A DNA stretch of 64,000 nucleotides from Tetmemena sp. SeJ-2015 (GCA_027382625.1 JAJKFJ010021175.1:186001-250000), one strand, 5' to 3'. Counted from the stretch's first letter, positions 33,360-45,700 are shown. Notes: generated by a model from the letters alone, not told the origin. Numbers and translations: made by a program.

Positions 33360-34900
33360 CTAAGTAAACTTCTGTGCAATTGCCAAGAGCTTCAAGCAAG
33401 GAATCTTAAATTATTTTAATTGAATAGAGCAAGATCTCCTAAAGCAAAAGTTCTTCCTCTAAAACTCTTAGCAAGAACTCTGAAGAAAATAAGAAAATAA
33501 AGTTTTCAAAACTCTCTGAAAGCTAATTGGCAAAGCTCTCTGAAAGCAAGTGCTGGTCAGAAGATGATCTGCCTGCTCAAATATAATTTTAGCTTAATTT
33601 AATGAATAAAAGAGCATGATTAAATGAATAATTAAATATTATTTATTTTTCTCTTCGTAATAAAATTGCTGTATTAGTCAGTAATCTGATTTTATGAACC
33701 AAATCTTGTTAAAAACCAAATTTTAAGTGATGTGAAGATGAATTTATAAAGTTGCTCCTGTTTTCTAGCCATAATTGAAAGCGAAGTTGGAGGATTCCAA
33801 AAGTTGATGAGAGATCTAGAAATTAGAGAAGAGCTGTCTGTAGCTCAGGAAGCCAAGATAGATGCTCGCATTAAGCAAAGAGCGTTTTCTGATGAAGAAG
33901 TTTATCTCAGCGATTATCAGGATTAGAGATATGCACTCAATGAAGCAAATAAGCATGTGAAAGCTTGCCTAACTCAAAATTCTGAGGATAGTTCATCAAG
34001 AGAGGAAGAAAAAGAGGAATTTGAGAACTAAGATTAGTATGATGAGGAAATTGAGTCTGAAAAAGCTTAGCAAAACTTGATCCTTTAAAGATAAAGAAGA
34101 GAGGTTGTCCGAAATAGATCCTTCACAAAGAGATAATTTATTATTCTTAACTTATTTAAGAGTAGAGCTTAGCCAAAGAGATAACAAGCCATCAAGATCC
34201 AGACACTTGATAGATATATACAACAAGATTTTTTAAAATTTGACCAAAAGGTTCTTACAGTGATTGAGAGCAGATTGAGCAGAAGAGTTGGAGAGATCAG
34301 ATACTCGTAAATTAGTTATCACTGCAATACTATCTATAGATTTGAGGAATCTTTCGAAAAAGCAGTTTTTGAGAAGTTCAGATATGTGAAGTTTGTATCA
34401 GAAAAGGAGATTAGAGACAACGTTGTGAAGTAATTTATTTTTAAATGTGGGAGAGCTCAACAGAATCCACAAAGAGGTACCTAGCTATAAACCTTTTTAT
34501 TCGTAATTTTAATTCTTTACTAGGCTTTTGGAATAAGGAGGACGTTTCTCACCTTTGAAACTACGAAGGGAAACATTGTCATCTTTTGCTAAATATAAAT
34601 CGTATCAAATAGCTAAAATGATAAATAAATATGCGAAATCTGTGGTAAAACAAGCACTGCAAAGCCTCGATATCACTGCTGGTTTGATAGATACGAGCTT
34701 AAAGACATCAAGGATAGACCTGAGCTCGTTGAGTCAGACGATGAGCGCTACACGTAAGATGATTCTCGTCATCTTGATTCTGCTCAATCTTAGAAGTGCA
34801 CCTACTACTATCAGTTCTACAGGCACTCTAACAATTTCCACATCAAGTTAGGACGCAATTATCATTGACCTCAAAGTGAAAGTTCTTTCTGCGAGTTTTG
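33360..34900 (+). CDS. Coiled-coil protein with a CxxC-type finger, unrecognised
   Basis: A Ser/Lys piece near 33400-33590 carries a doubled KLSES motif. After a 150-bp AT-rich break comes one long uninterrupted frame (about 33770-34480): IESEVGGFQKLMRDLEIREE, an acidic SREEEKEEFENQDQYDEEIE, QRREVVRNRSFTKRQ, KVLTVIESRLSRRVGEIRYS and FEKFRYVKFVSEKEIRDNV. Further pieces are RRTFLTFETTKGNIVIF (34535) and, after another break, ICEICGKTS..RYHCWFDRYELKDIKDRPEL (34635-34730). The last could be a small zinc-binding domain, but the family is not recognised. Confidence 0.5.
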
Positions 34901-35149
34901 AGAGTTTTAAATTTGTGAGAAGAAGGAGTTTTCAATTTTAGAGAGAGTTTTCAGTTTTAGCAAGTTTTTTATCTTTGAGAATTTTTAGAGTTTATTGGAT
35001 AACTTCATTTCAATCTAATGCTAATTTTCCTACGCTGATTTAATTAGAAAGGGAAGCAACTTAAAATAATATAGAATTTAAATAAGGAAGTTTGATTGAG
35101 TTGTGCAATCATAAAAAGCCAATGGTAATTTTAAGCTTTAGATTTTATA

Positions 35150-37030
35150 TATTTAGAAGTTTGAGTTTGTTCCCTAAGGAGACGAGTAGACAAATGAGAA
35201 AGAAAAAGATCAAAATTTGTAGAATTTGAGCAACCAACCACCTATGAATTTTGATGAGACAACTTGCAGAATTGATCCTCAATAATTAGTAATAGACGGT
35301 CTTCAAAAACACATATTTTGAGGGATGAATATCGTGTCCAAGGGCAATTCTACTTTTAACAGACCATCATTTGAAGATTAAGTCTTTCTTCAAAGAGATC
35401 ATGAGAATTAGAGCATCAACTAAAAGAGAAACTTGGATTAAGACATTAAAAATCTCCGTACGAGCTAAAAAAATTAACCTTCACTCAACTTCTCTGACTG
35501 TTCTGATAAAAATGAATCTATATTTTGCAAAGTTTGGAGTAAATCTAGACTCTTGAAAATGCCATCATCAACTCTAATATAGTCTATCATGGTGTTTTAT
35601 AATTAACTGTATCTTTAATAAGTTCAAAGAGTTATATCATCTTGGGGCAGTTTAAGATTCTTTAGTGGCAAACTTCTAGCAGCCAGAAGAATTCTCTTAA
35701 ACACAAGAGGATGAAAGCGGTAAGTAGCAAAATTAGAATTACTAAAACCTTTTTTAGAGACTTTGAGGCAAAGGATAATTTCGAGGTTTCAAGTTCAGAG
35801 GCAAAAGCGAAACTTTGCACTTTGTCAGATTGAGGAGTTTTTAAAAGACTTAACTAGTGGCTCCGAATTTTAAAGTAGATAGCACTTCTAATTTAACGAA
35901 ACTTCTTTATCCTCAGACATAGATGGTCAATTAGCTTATGCATCATCCTTTCCTTAAGCATATTAAAAACTGTCCTCTGCTAATGAACTTTCTGGCTAAG
36001 CAAGATAAACACTTGATAAGTATGCAGACAAAAGCCTTCTAAGTGATAGAGTAGCTGATAGAAAGATAATCTCTCAAGTTTTAAATTACAAAAAAGGGTA
36101 CAGGAAGAAGCTAAGTCAAATGAGCCATATCTATATTTAATTATATCCTTCTTAAACTGATGAGAATCCCATATTCTCATTTGCAAGAATACCGGGATCA
36201 ATTGCAGAAGCAGGCTCATTGTAAGAAATCATTTGTATAAACATGACTAGGGATGAGGTAAACTTATAACCTTACATTTTATAATGTATGAAGTAAGAAG
36301 ACTCTCAACTCCTTAATGGAAACTATCAAGCCAATTTAGTTCAAAGAAACCTGAGACACCTTTATTTTATTATATTTTCTCCTCATCCAATGAGAAACTC
36401 AAGCAAAAACTAAAATGATGGCTTTAGGATGTCTTTCTCAAAGTGTGAAGAGATTATATCATTTTAAAATTTAAGATTCAAGATTAAAAGACAGAGAACC
36501 CTTTTAAATAGAGTAAGTTAAGCATCTATATTGATTATAATATATTTACAGTTTTGATTGTAACTAATTATTTTAAGGTGGGATATAATCTTCTTTTGAA
36601 CTTGCTACTTTCTACTCTAATTAAGAATCTCACTTCCCTCAAAACAAATGGTAACAGAAAGAGACATCAATTTTTTAAGAATAATATATCCTTGAGGATA
36701 TCTCTTTATAATCAAATAACTTGCGAGACATTTCAGTTCAAGAATTTGAAGAAGATAAAGCTGAAGAATTCACAGCGCATAAAAGCCTACAGGAATCAAG
36801 ACGTCTTTTTCAAGTATAAAAGTAAAACGAATTTAATTCAGACTACTTTGGATTTCAGGGTGGTAAAATGTCAGCCAATCCAACATCAATATCTAAGCAG
36901 CTTCTTTAAAATGAGAAAGATGAGTTGAAGAGTTCTTTAATCTAGGTATTGCAGCCTTAATTGACTTTAAGAGAGTCAAGTTAGACTTAGTAACCTGGTC
37001 AAATAATCCAATCCAGAAGATTTCATTTAT
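35150..37030 (+). CDS. Long polar protein, unrecognised
   Basis: Well supported frames: FEFVPQGDEQTNEKEKDQN (35163), NQPPMNFDETTCRIDPQQL, GMNIVSKGNSTFNRPSFED (35321) running to 35560, then from about 35815 FALCQIEEFLKDLTSGSEF, LAYASSFPQAYQKLSSANE, RKIISQVLNYKKGYRKKL, ENPIFSFARIPGSIAEAGSL, INMTRDEVNLQPYILQCMK and NGNYQANLVQRNLRHLYFI to about 36520. A last piece near 36730-36960 reads ISVQEFEEDKAEEFTAHKS. The 35815-36520 part is a single frame of over 230 codons and looks partly folded. I cannot name the family. Confidence 0.55.
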
Positions 37031-37429
37031 TTATAAATAACTTTATAAAAATGTACATTCATAAAATAAGTTAAATTATCTTTATAAATTTAAAACAGAA
37101 GAAAATACAAATATAGAAAATAAATCTATGAAATAATCATCGAAAATTTTTAATTGAATAAGACCTCTTAAAAATATCATTTTAATTATATCTAAAATTA
37201 TTTTAACTAGATTTGATAGCTCCTAAATCCATATCTAGAGAGGTTCTAGCTCTGCACAAATCTACATAGATTTAGAATCTCCATAGCCTTCGATATCTCA
37301 ATATAATTCAAATAAATTATTTATTAGATTTGCTTTTTTTAGCACCCAGCTTTGAATTCCTTTTTGCCCGAGAAGCTACTAAATGGTGATTAAAATATAC
37401 TCATTGAAAAATAATTTATTAAGTAGTTA

Positions 37430-38200
37430 AAGACAAACTTTATTTATATTATATTTTTGGTGATTTTTGTGATTTGAAAGATGGCTAGTATCGTTCGCTG
37501 TAAAGGATTGATGAAGAAACAGAGAAACCAACTGATTTGCTTGTTTATGATCAGAGTAGACTGATTCCTCAGAATAGTTCTCATTCCCAGAATGCACAGC
37601 TATCTCCATCTCTTATGTTTTAAACCTCTTCCTATACTCCACAGCAGTAAATTGACCTCATCCCAGGCCTAAATTTCCAAAAAGATCTCAGCTCAAACTA
37701 GAAACAAACTCATGAAGATCTTGATGCTCTCGACCCATTTTCACTAAAAAGGCCTCTTATAGGGGACAAACAGAAGAAAAAGAAACCGCCAAAGTTCTTT
37801 CTCTAAACTGATTAGGAATTCATCAAGCTTTTGAGAAATGCAGATCACAAGAAAAGAGATCTCAAGAGAGTTCAAGATTCCTTGCAACATGTTTTGAATG
37901 AGTGGAACAAAAAGAGACAGCAAGAAATAGATCAATTGAGAAATCAAGATCATCAGTAAAGCCACTCACCCTAGAAAAGGAAAGATCTCATCAAGTTAAT
38001 TAGCAAAGACTAGAACAGTTTCTACTATATCAAATGCGAGTTGTGCAACAAGTTTATTCTTAAGATTGATAAAGCAACTGGCCAGCTTAAATAAAAACAC
38101 TTTAAAATTTACAATTTATTAGAAAGTAATGATAATTGTAAATGCTTAAATTTTAAGCTGCTTCAAGTAATTCACAAAGCACACAACTTCATTTAATATT
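37430..38200 (+). CDS. Basic protein with C-terminal Cys cluster, unrecognised
   Basis: One continuous plus-strand frame of about 250 codons: IFGDFCDLKDGQYRSLQRID, DLLVYDQSRLIPQNSS, NFQKDLSSNQKQTHEDLDA, GDKQKKKKPPKFFLQTDQEF, a basic coiled coil RVQDSLQHVLNEWNKKRQQE, QKRKDLIKLISKDQNS, then FYYIKCELCNKFILKIDKAT and DNCKCLNF. CELC plus CKC could form a zinc site. The start is unclear because no ATG precedes the first piece in frame, and an upstream IES is likely. The minus-strand frame over 37427-37609 is a shadow. Confidence 0.5.
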
Positions 38201-38741
38201 TGATATTATAAATTCAATTAAATTAGAAAAATGAGCAAAGTTTTAGAATCTCACTTAAGTTTCCAAAATCTCTTAAAGCTTCGAAAATAGAAAGATTTAA
38301 TCCTGGGAGAAAAATGATATTTATAAACAATTTTAAAATTAGATTTTTTCTTTTAACAAAATGTTGGAATATAGCCTTTCTAATATCTTTTTTAATTATT
38401 GAAGTTTTTATATCTGAATGTAGTTGTTATTTTAGTATAAGTAAAATGAATAATTATTCATGGACGATTTAGGAGTTGCAATTCACTGAGCTACATCCCC
38501 AGCCTTCCGTAAAAATTTGAGATAGAATTAGAATATTTTCCAGCAAGAGTTTTTTTTAATTTTCAAAATTTGATTATCATTATTTTTTTTTTATATAATT
38601 AGATCTACTGACTCTAAAACGATATTTAAAGTAGCCCTATATTATATATAAATCGTAAAACATTAAGAGATTAAAGGATGTTGTTCAAATTAATTTTAAA
38701 TATCTTTAATGATTGATACATCTTCAAAACAAAATATATTT
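38201..38741. other. AT-rich spacer, nothing recognised
   Basis: About 540 bp of very AT-rich sequence with long T and A runs between two convergent genes. No coding frame, repeat array or RNA gene was seen. Confidence 0.5.
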
Positions 38742-40821
38742 TCAACAACTCAACTTACTGCAAGTTGAGTTAAAAGCCAAACTGTTAGCATCATGGAAGG
38801 ATGAGAAGAAATTAGAACCAGATAACTAAGAAGACGCTAAATCATCCTCTATGTTCGCATTAGGATTTATAATACCACCCTCACTTCCCCTATCTCCACC
38901 AGCTCTGATCAATCTCTGCTGATGATTTGAGCTCCTGTTGTGATACGAAGATTAAATTGGCATGTGATAGGACATAGGAGAAAGAGTAGACACCCAATTC
39001 TAATTCTGATTATCTTATTTCATCAAGAGTGGGTTAAAACTCTGCCGAGAAATTAATGGGTTGTGGGAGGTTTCGAAATTATATATCTAGGTCTTATAAT
39101 TTTGCATACCGCCTACTTGCAAAGAATCATAATTCAAGTTCTAGATAGAATTATACTCCTCTAGGTTTCTTTGGATAAGCACTTAAGGGCTTATTTGATT
39201 TACTTATTAAGGAGGTTGAGTTTGATAGAAGTTAATTTTTTAAGTTTCATAGTTTGAAAGACTTTCATGCTCTTGATGCTAAAAAAATATTTCTAAAACG
39301 CTAGCCATAATTATCAATAGTTATAGTTATATTTGCCTTGTGAATGTTAAAGTCTCTCGAAAGTTCTTAACTACAGTTATTTTAGAGTTTATCTTCTCTC
39401 TGATCTATTCTTTGTTAGGAAGTTTGGTGAGAAATAGTTAAGTTTTATGCATCAAACTTTAGAGATTCTGAGCTTGCACTCTCATATTACCTACTCTTTT
39501 ATTCTTCCTCATAGAAATCTCCTCTGCTTTACTTTTAGATTACTTTTTGGAATCTTTTTGCTGAAGAATGAGTGAATTAATGCTGATTTGATTGGCTTTC
39601 GGACTAATCTATTTCCTAGTTTCATAATTATATAATTTATAAATAACAATGAAAATTGTTTCTTTAACTGTATTTAGAGGCAGAAATGCAAGTTGAGAGC
39701 ATGTCTTAATTCCTGCTTTAGAGTCTTTTCGCTGCTTATCCTTAATGTTGCTAGTAGTTGAAAGAGTTTGTTGAAATACACTGCTCCTAGCTCAACCCCT
39801 TATTTAGCAAAGGTAATTAGAAAATCAATTCAGAACTTTTATCTATATCATGTTCTGAAATTTTATCTTATGAGCTCTTCTATTTTACTATTTTGATTTC
39901 AAAGTTTTGAGGAATGCATAAAAATCTATCACTTCCTTACTCAAATTTATGAATATCAACATCTTTAAGCTCCTCCTCTTCTCTTGTAAATATACTTTTG
40001 CTTAAACGAGGTATAAATAATATAATGAAGTGTCGGACAGAATTTTCTATAGTTCTATTTTTCACACATATTATGCTATTTTTAAGTCCCCAAAATTTGA
40101 CTATTTAAGTTGCTTAAAGTTTGGGACGAATCCTTGTGCGATTAGAGGTAATTAATAAAAATAGTATTATTAAATTATGCAGAGAGTTTATCTCAGAGGG
40201 GAACTTTGACTGAGAAAAACCAATTTATTTCACTTTTATCTAGCTTGCAACTAGAGTTGCTTTTGAATCCTATTTATGAGCGTTTTAAGAGAAAAAATCT
40301 TGGGTCTGGTTCTCGAAATATCGCTTAGAATGTAATTAAATCGATTATTGATTAAATTAATAAATGAGAAGTCCAAGTCCGATAGCTAATTAACAATTAT
40401 TATGACTTTCTGATTTAATTATCTCAACAGGCTTTTTTATTTTTGAGATACTATGGACTCTTCTTGAACTTTTAATATCCTTTCAGTAAATCTTCCACAG
40501 CTTATAACTCTAAATAAAGATCTATGACTAGTAAATTTTGATTTAATTGAGAACTTCAAATACCACTCCTTATATTCATTTGAATTTAATTATAGGTTAC
40601 CTTAATTACTCAATAAATTCTTTGCTATACTAAAATCATGATTTATAATTAGCATAAATGAGAAGTGATGCCACCATTTCTAAGTTTGTTGGAAATTTTT
40701 TCTTTTCTAGAAAGTCCTCTCTAACTTTTGTCTTCGGCTGATATCGATAGCTCTTCAAATTGTATTTTTGGCATCTATGTATTTTATTTGAGAGTAACGA
40801 CTGATTGATATGTGAGGTCAT
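38742..40821 (-). CDS. Unrecognised basic, Ser/Gln-rich protein
   Basis: A minus-strand start at about 40821 gives MTSHINQSLLSNKIHRCQ, then a basic segment (KTKVREDFLEKKKFPTNLE). The region 39850-40600 is AT-rich with broken frames. From about 39800 a single frame runs to the stop: FQQTLSTTSNIKDKQRKDSK, ISPKANQISINSLILQQKD, AEEISMRKNKRVGNMRVQ, PNKEQIREKINSKITVVKN, then a Q/N/S-rich tail with VGGMQNYKTQIYNFETSHNP, SYHMPIQSSYHNRSSNH and NPNANIEDDLASSQLSG, ending at TGA 38742-38744. A nucleic-acid-binding role is possible from the basic helix but unproven. Confidence 0.5.
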
Positions 40822-40964
40822 TACAGATTACTTGCGCAAATTCTAAGTGCATCTTTATTTTTTAGCTTAATAGCTTTATATTACTTTGCTATATTTACAA
40901 ACTACGTAAATTACAAAGTACCTCAATTACTCTTGTTTTCTCTTCTATAATAAGATTTTCTATC

Positions 40965-41138
40965 ATGCAAAGAGTTAAGAGTCTAGAAAAGGAAATAGAT
41001 TAAATAAAGAGTCAAGCTGTAAAAACTGAGGTGCCAAGAGTTGTTATATCTTCCTCAATTTCTGAAAGCTCTTCTATACCTGAGTGGATGAGCACTCTAT
41101 CTGTCTCTACTTCAATAAACATAAATCAATGTGAGTGA
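40965..41138 (+). CDS. Small coiled-coil protein or isolated coding segment
   Basis: 57 codons from ATG 40965 to TGA 41136-41138: a short heptad helix (MQRVKSLEKEIDQIKSQAV), then a Ser-rich tail (SSSISESSSIPEWMSTLS). Codon choice and composition look coding. It lies in a 350-bp gap between two minus-strand genes. It could be a genuine small gene or one coding segment of a gene whose other segments lie elsewhere. Confidence 0.35.
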
Positions 41139-41178
41139 AGTTGCTGTTCAAACAATATAATCATCTTTTTATGACATT

Positions 41179-42471
41179 TCAAATATAAATTGAAAAACTT
41201 TAGTTACAATTAAGTTATAATTTAAACAAATCTTAATTATTTGAGTTCCTTATTTCTTGAGAAATATTCTTGAACAAAGTTGTGTTTTGCACTTTTTGGG
41301 TCCAACTCCAGGGCCCTTGAAATTATTAGAATTTAGGCTTCTTGACTATAGAAACCTAGCTGTCAGGATTAATCTTTTTCTTAAGATCTTAAAGTGCGGA
41401 ATGAATGTCGTTAGCTAACTCAAGAGATGCATCTATTCTCAAATGCAAAGTCTTAAGTCCTCTCTAAGCAAGGTAGCCGGGCATGGGCTGGCAAAAAATA
41501 TAATATTCAAACGTTTCCGATAGCATTAACAATGGTCATGAATTTTTCAAAATGAGGGGTAGTTTTGAAAACCATAGCTCCCATCTTGACTGTATCTATG
41601 CCTGCAAAGTATAAACATCTTATTTAGTGTTTTTTATTAAAAAGTACTTGAGATCAGCTATTAAGAAATCAAACTGCTGATAGTGAGAATGGATTGAATC
41701 CTTCAGCTTGGTAAATCTAGTGCTCACATCCAAAGCAAACAGACAATTCTGATTAGTCCTATCTTTAACTTGCTGATAAAGATCCTCATAACCTTGCTCG
41801 TTAGATGCCTCAGCCAAAAAAAGTTTAGTTTTAAAGAAAAGCAATATATTTGAAATTGGTTTTCTCATTCACGTGAGAAAGGGCTTCTTCAGCTGAAGAG
41901 GCATAGTGAACAGTGTGGCCATGGCCTGAAACTTCAAAAGTTTGCTTTATCAAGTCCACAAATCTCTGTCTGTTACCAAGCACCACGAGCTCTTCATTAT
42001 CAGGGTTCAAGAACAATTAGATAGCAAAGTTAATTAAATAACTCATTATACGCTCAAAGTATGCAGCTTCGACGGAATTAGTGCTAAGAACATCACTGAC
42101 TTGGAAAATAGACTCTAACTGAATCTCTAGAGCTTTCCTATTAGGGTTGTCTATTCTTGTGTAGATAAAGTGTGATCCACTCTTAGGAAGTCTGGTGTCT
42201 ACTTTATTCCAGAGAGTTGACAAATCAATAGGGACAACCACAGCTAAAAACAAGTCAGAATAATCTCAACAAAAATGTATTTTGACCAGAAGGCTTGAGT
42301 TTTAGAAAACTATCTGGCAAAAGGTTAACCAACTTACACCCTAGTCTGTTATCTTTAACTGAGCCTGACTAAACACATCTAGTCTCAAAAGACCTAAAAT
42401 TATTATGCTTATTAAAGTACTCACAAAGTCTTGAGATGAGCTTCTTGTTCAATCTGATAAGCATCTACCAT
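41179..42471 (-). CDS. Cystathionine gamma-synthase/lyase-like PLP enzyme
   Basis: Cys/Met-metabolism PLP enzymes interconvert homocysteine, cystathionine and cysteine. From ATG 42471 (MVDAYQIEQEAH) the pieces follow the family: SFETRCVQSGSVKDNRLG (family ETR.VH.G....G), VVVPIDLSTLW (PIY.SSTF), FIYTRIDNPNRKALEIQLES (Y.R..NPT...LE), NCLFALDVSTRF (the PLP-pyridine Asp strand), IADLKYFAGIDTVKMGAMVF (Schiff-base Lys, family S.TKY.GGH.D...GA), and MPGYLAQRGLKTLHLRI (RGLKTL..R). The Lys segment is complete only after removal of an IES at 41606-41640; another of about 19 bp is near 41821-41839. It is divergent, for example RIDNPNR instead of RSGNPTR, so substrate is open. It is head-to-head with the DHHC gene. 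Confidence 0.8.
41606..41640 (-). other. IES at the catalytic-lysine segment, pointer AAAGT
   Basis: 35-bp insert between AAAGT repeats (41606-41610 and 41641-41645; ACTTT in the gene). Removal joins LIADLKYF to AGIDTVKMGAM, giving the family's lysine-containing block in one frame. Confidence 0.85.
41821..41839 (-). other. Short IES in the PLP enzyme gene, pointer TTTT
   Basis: About 19 bp between T-runs (A-runs on the plus strand near 41818-41822 and 41837-41840). Removal joins NFKYIAFL to AEASNEQGYEDLY, as the family length requires. The exact borders cannot be fixed inside the homopolymers. Confidence 0.65.
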
Positions 42472-42719
42472 TTATTTAGAGTTGAGGCTATAAAGAGAAG
42501 ATCTTTTCTTATATTTTAGATTTATAACTCTATTAAAGAATATCTTTATCTAGAACTGTAAAGAAAAATTGTGAAGTGATAAAATTCAATTCAAGTAAAC
42601 ATATAGTAAGAGGAGCATTTCGCAATTTCTTAGAATTTAACCTAGATTGCATAAGAAAAGCTAAAATATTATTAAATTACGAAGATAATGAGATTTTATT
42701 ACTACTAAAATTGGGAGAA

Positions 42720-45700
42720 ATGTACGCTGCCAGGCCCTTCAAAGATAAATTCCTGCTTTCCTTGCGACTACCACTCACCCTTTCACTTATGGGAGGGCTA
42801 TCATCAAGCTTCTATATCTTCGTCTTGAAAGAATTCAATATCATATTCTAAGTAACATACATTTACAACTCTAATGCTGAGCATTTATAGGTCTTTTACT
42901 TCTTGTCAGCACTAATGGCAGTGATTTGCCTGATCAAAACTATAATCACTCATCCTGGGAAGGTGCCCAAGTACTCAAATAAAGAATTCACGCAAGTCAT
43001 ACTTCCAAAATATCCACACCCCTATGAGCAAGAGGCCCCTCTTCTTGATGAATAAGGAAAATAAATACCACGCACAAACTCAAAAATTAATGCTGAAGAG
43101 GTCAATGAAAATCAATACTATTTAATTTAGCTTGAAGAATTTTAATGAGATAGAGTTATTGCAGCAGATAAAGGTTTAATATTGCCTCATAGTGTTTTTT
43201 TTTATTATAAGAATCCGAAAGCCTAATAGTATAGGATCAATTGCGATTAGGGATTATTCTTAATAAATAGATATTTCAATCGTGACAGGCGACTCTGAAA
43301 TGGAGTCCCATTCGGTCACGTATTCGAGGAAGCGAAAGTTCTAGGAGTTCGACTCTACTCATTCCTCCTCTCTAGCCTTCCCTGTTCACCGCCACCACAT
43401 ACCTGACATAAAATTGATACCTCTGTAGGAGGGCCGGCTGCCTCAGTCTAAGACTAAACCTTTGCATCATTCCAGGTCTGTAAAGCTGCGGATACGATAT
43501 TCAATAACCAACGAACATCAGATTTCCGCCATCATTCTACGCTTTGGATCCCTTCACTCAGAAAATCCCCGCCTTACCTACCCTCAAGTTGGAAACATAA
43601 TAGATTTGCGTATAGGAGTAGTCAACATGATTGTTTAGCGCTGGCTCAAGAATGGCTTTATCGTGGTGGTGAGGAAATCTAGGAGGGGTTTGAAGCGGTT
43701 ACTATCTTCCGAAATTCAGCGCAGCATCACCTCAATCAAGGAATTGCATGAGACTGCTCACCGGAGTATTACTTAGCGTTGTCACTTTCTCCATCATCGC
43801 GACGACATCCCGCTCCTCTTTACCTTAGTCTGAGAAAGATTTATCTCCGCAATGGGGTCCAATAGAGAGCATCAGGCTATTTATATCGCAACAAAGAGGA
43901 CAGGGAACAAGAGGTGCAGAGGAAGCAGCAAGAATTCTCAAAGCGGCTCGCGCGGTGGGTCTTTGAGCGCCGAAACGTAGTGTACCTCGATGAGTCAACA
44001 TTCAACGCCTGGCGGTCACCCAGGAAGAGCGGATGAAGGTCCAAATTCCAAGTACGCGTGGAAAGTTACTCACTGTGATCTGTGCGATCAGCGAGGAAGG
44101 AGGCCTCCTATACAACAAGATTCTTGCTGGCAGCAACAACCTCCACCACTTCCTCGCCTACCCCTAGGAGCTGGGGCCCCGTCTAAAGCCAGGATCTATC
44201 ATACTCATGGACAACCTCTCTATTAACAAGAGCTCGAAGGTACGCGACGCCATTCCCGCCTCCTGCTAACTCGAATACTTTCCGCCCTACTGCTGCACCC
44301 TCAACCCTATCGAGCGCCTAGGTGCTTTGCTCAAGCTAGACTGGCGCCGTCCACCGCACGAAGCTGGTGCATGCCAAATAGCCATCCCCACCGGAGCACA
44401 TACTAAACAATGCAATTTAGAGTATAAATACTTAATAAGTTAAAGCTATCGCAGGCTCACACTACCGTACACTCATCTCGTCCCTGCGAGACCACGAAGT
44501 TTGAATCATTGTGGCTTGTTCTTGATCGGGGTTCTCTACTTGCAATCTTGCGCTTTCACTTGCTGTTGATCTACCTGCTACTGCTTCTCTGCTACTTTGA
44601 TCTTGGCAAGAGCTCTCTAATCCATGCTCACCTTCTCTTGCTCGATCTGCTTCTCGATTCAGTGTCTACTGTCCTTCAGCTGCATCATTCTCTGAATTGC
44701 CTTACCCTTGCTAGTAAACCTGAGCCTAAGCGTTTTTCCTGATTTTTGCGAGACGCAAGCCTTCTAAGAAGGAAGGCGATATCTCGACAGTCCGATATAC
44801 ATTAGCTTTAGTGTATAAACTTGGGGCTACGTAATCTTTCTTGAAGATATCCCCCTTAGGAGAGAATGTGGACAATAATGATAAAGTCCATTTCTTTTTC
44901 TGGAAGATGAGATTTATCAACCATGAGATTATTGCCCATTCTATCAGCTATCGCTTGCAACTTTTTAACCAAGACCTCCATAGTGGGAGGTGAAGGACAA
45001 TGAAGTAATCGGATTTCTTTGAATAGAGGACACCAGGCAGTTCGATTTATGACACTCATGATATATTCCTCTGTCACAAACTTGCATTTGAATGAGGGGA
45101 GGAAGAACTAATTCCTCAATGCACCTTAGTACAGATCATGTTTAGACTTGATAACTTAGTGAGTAAGCCTAGAGAGGACTTGGAGTCCACCATTGCAATA
45201 TGTTATATAAATTATAAGGGAGAATGAGACTTTTATTAAATGTATACTTCTCCGCAATTTGAAATGATCCTATACTATAAGTTCAAAGAAACGGCCTCTC
45301 ACAATATTAAGAACTTGATAATAGAGAAGGATAACATTAGGCTACTTCCCACTCATTTATTTAAGAGCAAGTAAATCTGGTTAATTCACCTATACTAGGA
45401 TAGAACAACGTAAGCAATTTCACAACCGATTAAGTTGCTAATAACTCAGCTTTCTAAGAAAATCAATCTTAAAGAAAAGAATAAGTCTAAGGGAAGTTAA
45501 GTCAAATAAGAAAAAACTAGCAATTTAAGCAGGTTATGGGTTAGAGGAGCATAAAAATTTTTCTATTCCATACCTCATTTAAATTATGAGAGGGATATGA
45601 TGATGGAATATAAAACAGACAATGAATTGATAGAATCTGTTCAAGATTAGAAAGAATTATTTTTTGCTTTAATTAGCAAAGATGGCTTCTGCCCTCTTCC

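Noticed and set aside
36554..36928. 124-codon plus-strand frame
   Set aside because: A different frame of the same strand (ISVQEFEEDKAEEF..) has the codon and residue composition of the surrounding gene; this one is basic and low-complexity.
43132..43140. Other repeats considered as the DHHC pointer (TTTAATT, AAGAATT, CCTCTTCTT)
   Set aside because: They are longer than TTGAA, but their two copies sit in different codon phases or lead to TGA. Only TTGAA joins the coding frames correctly.
43990..44226. 78-codon frame with His/Pro-rich product
   Set aside because: It is the wrong frame across the transposase; the catalytic Asp and NPIE motifs lie in the other frames.
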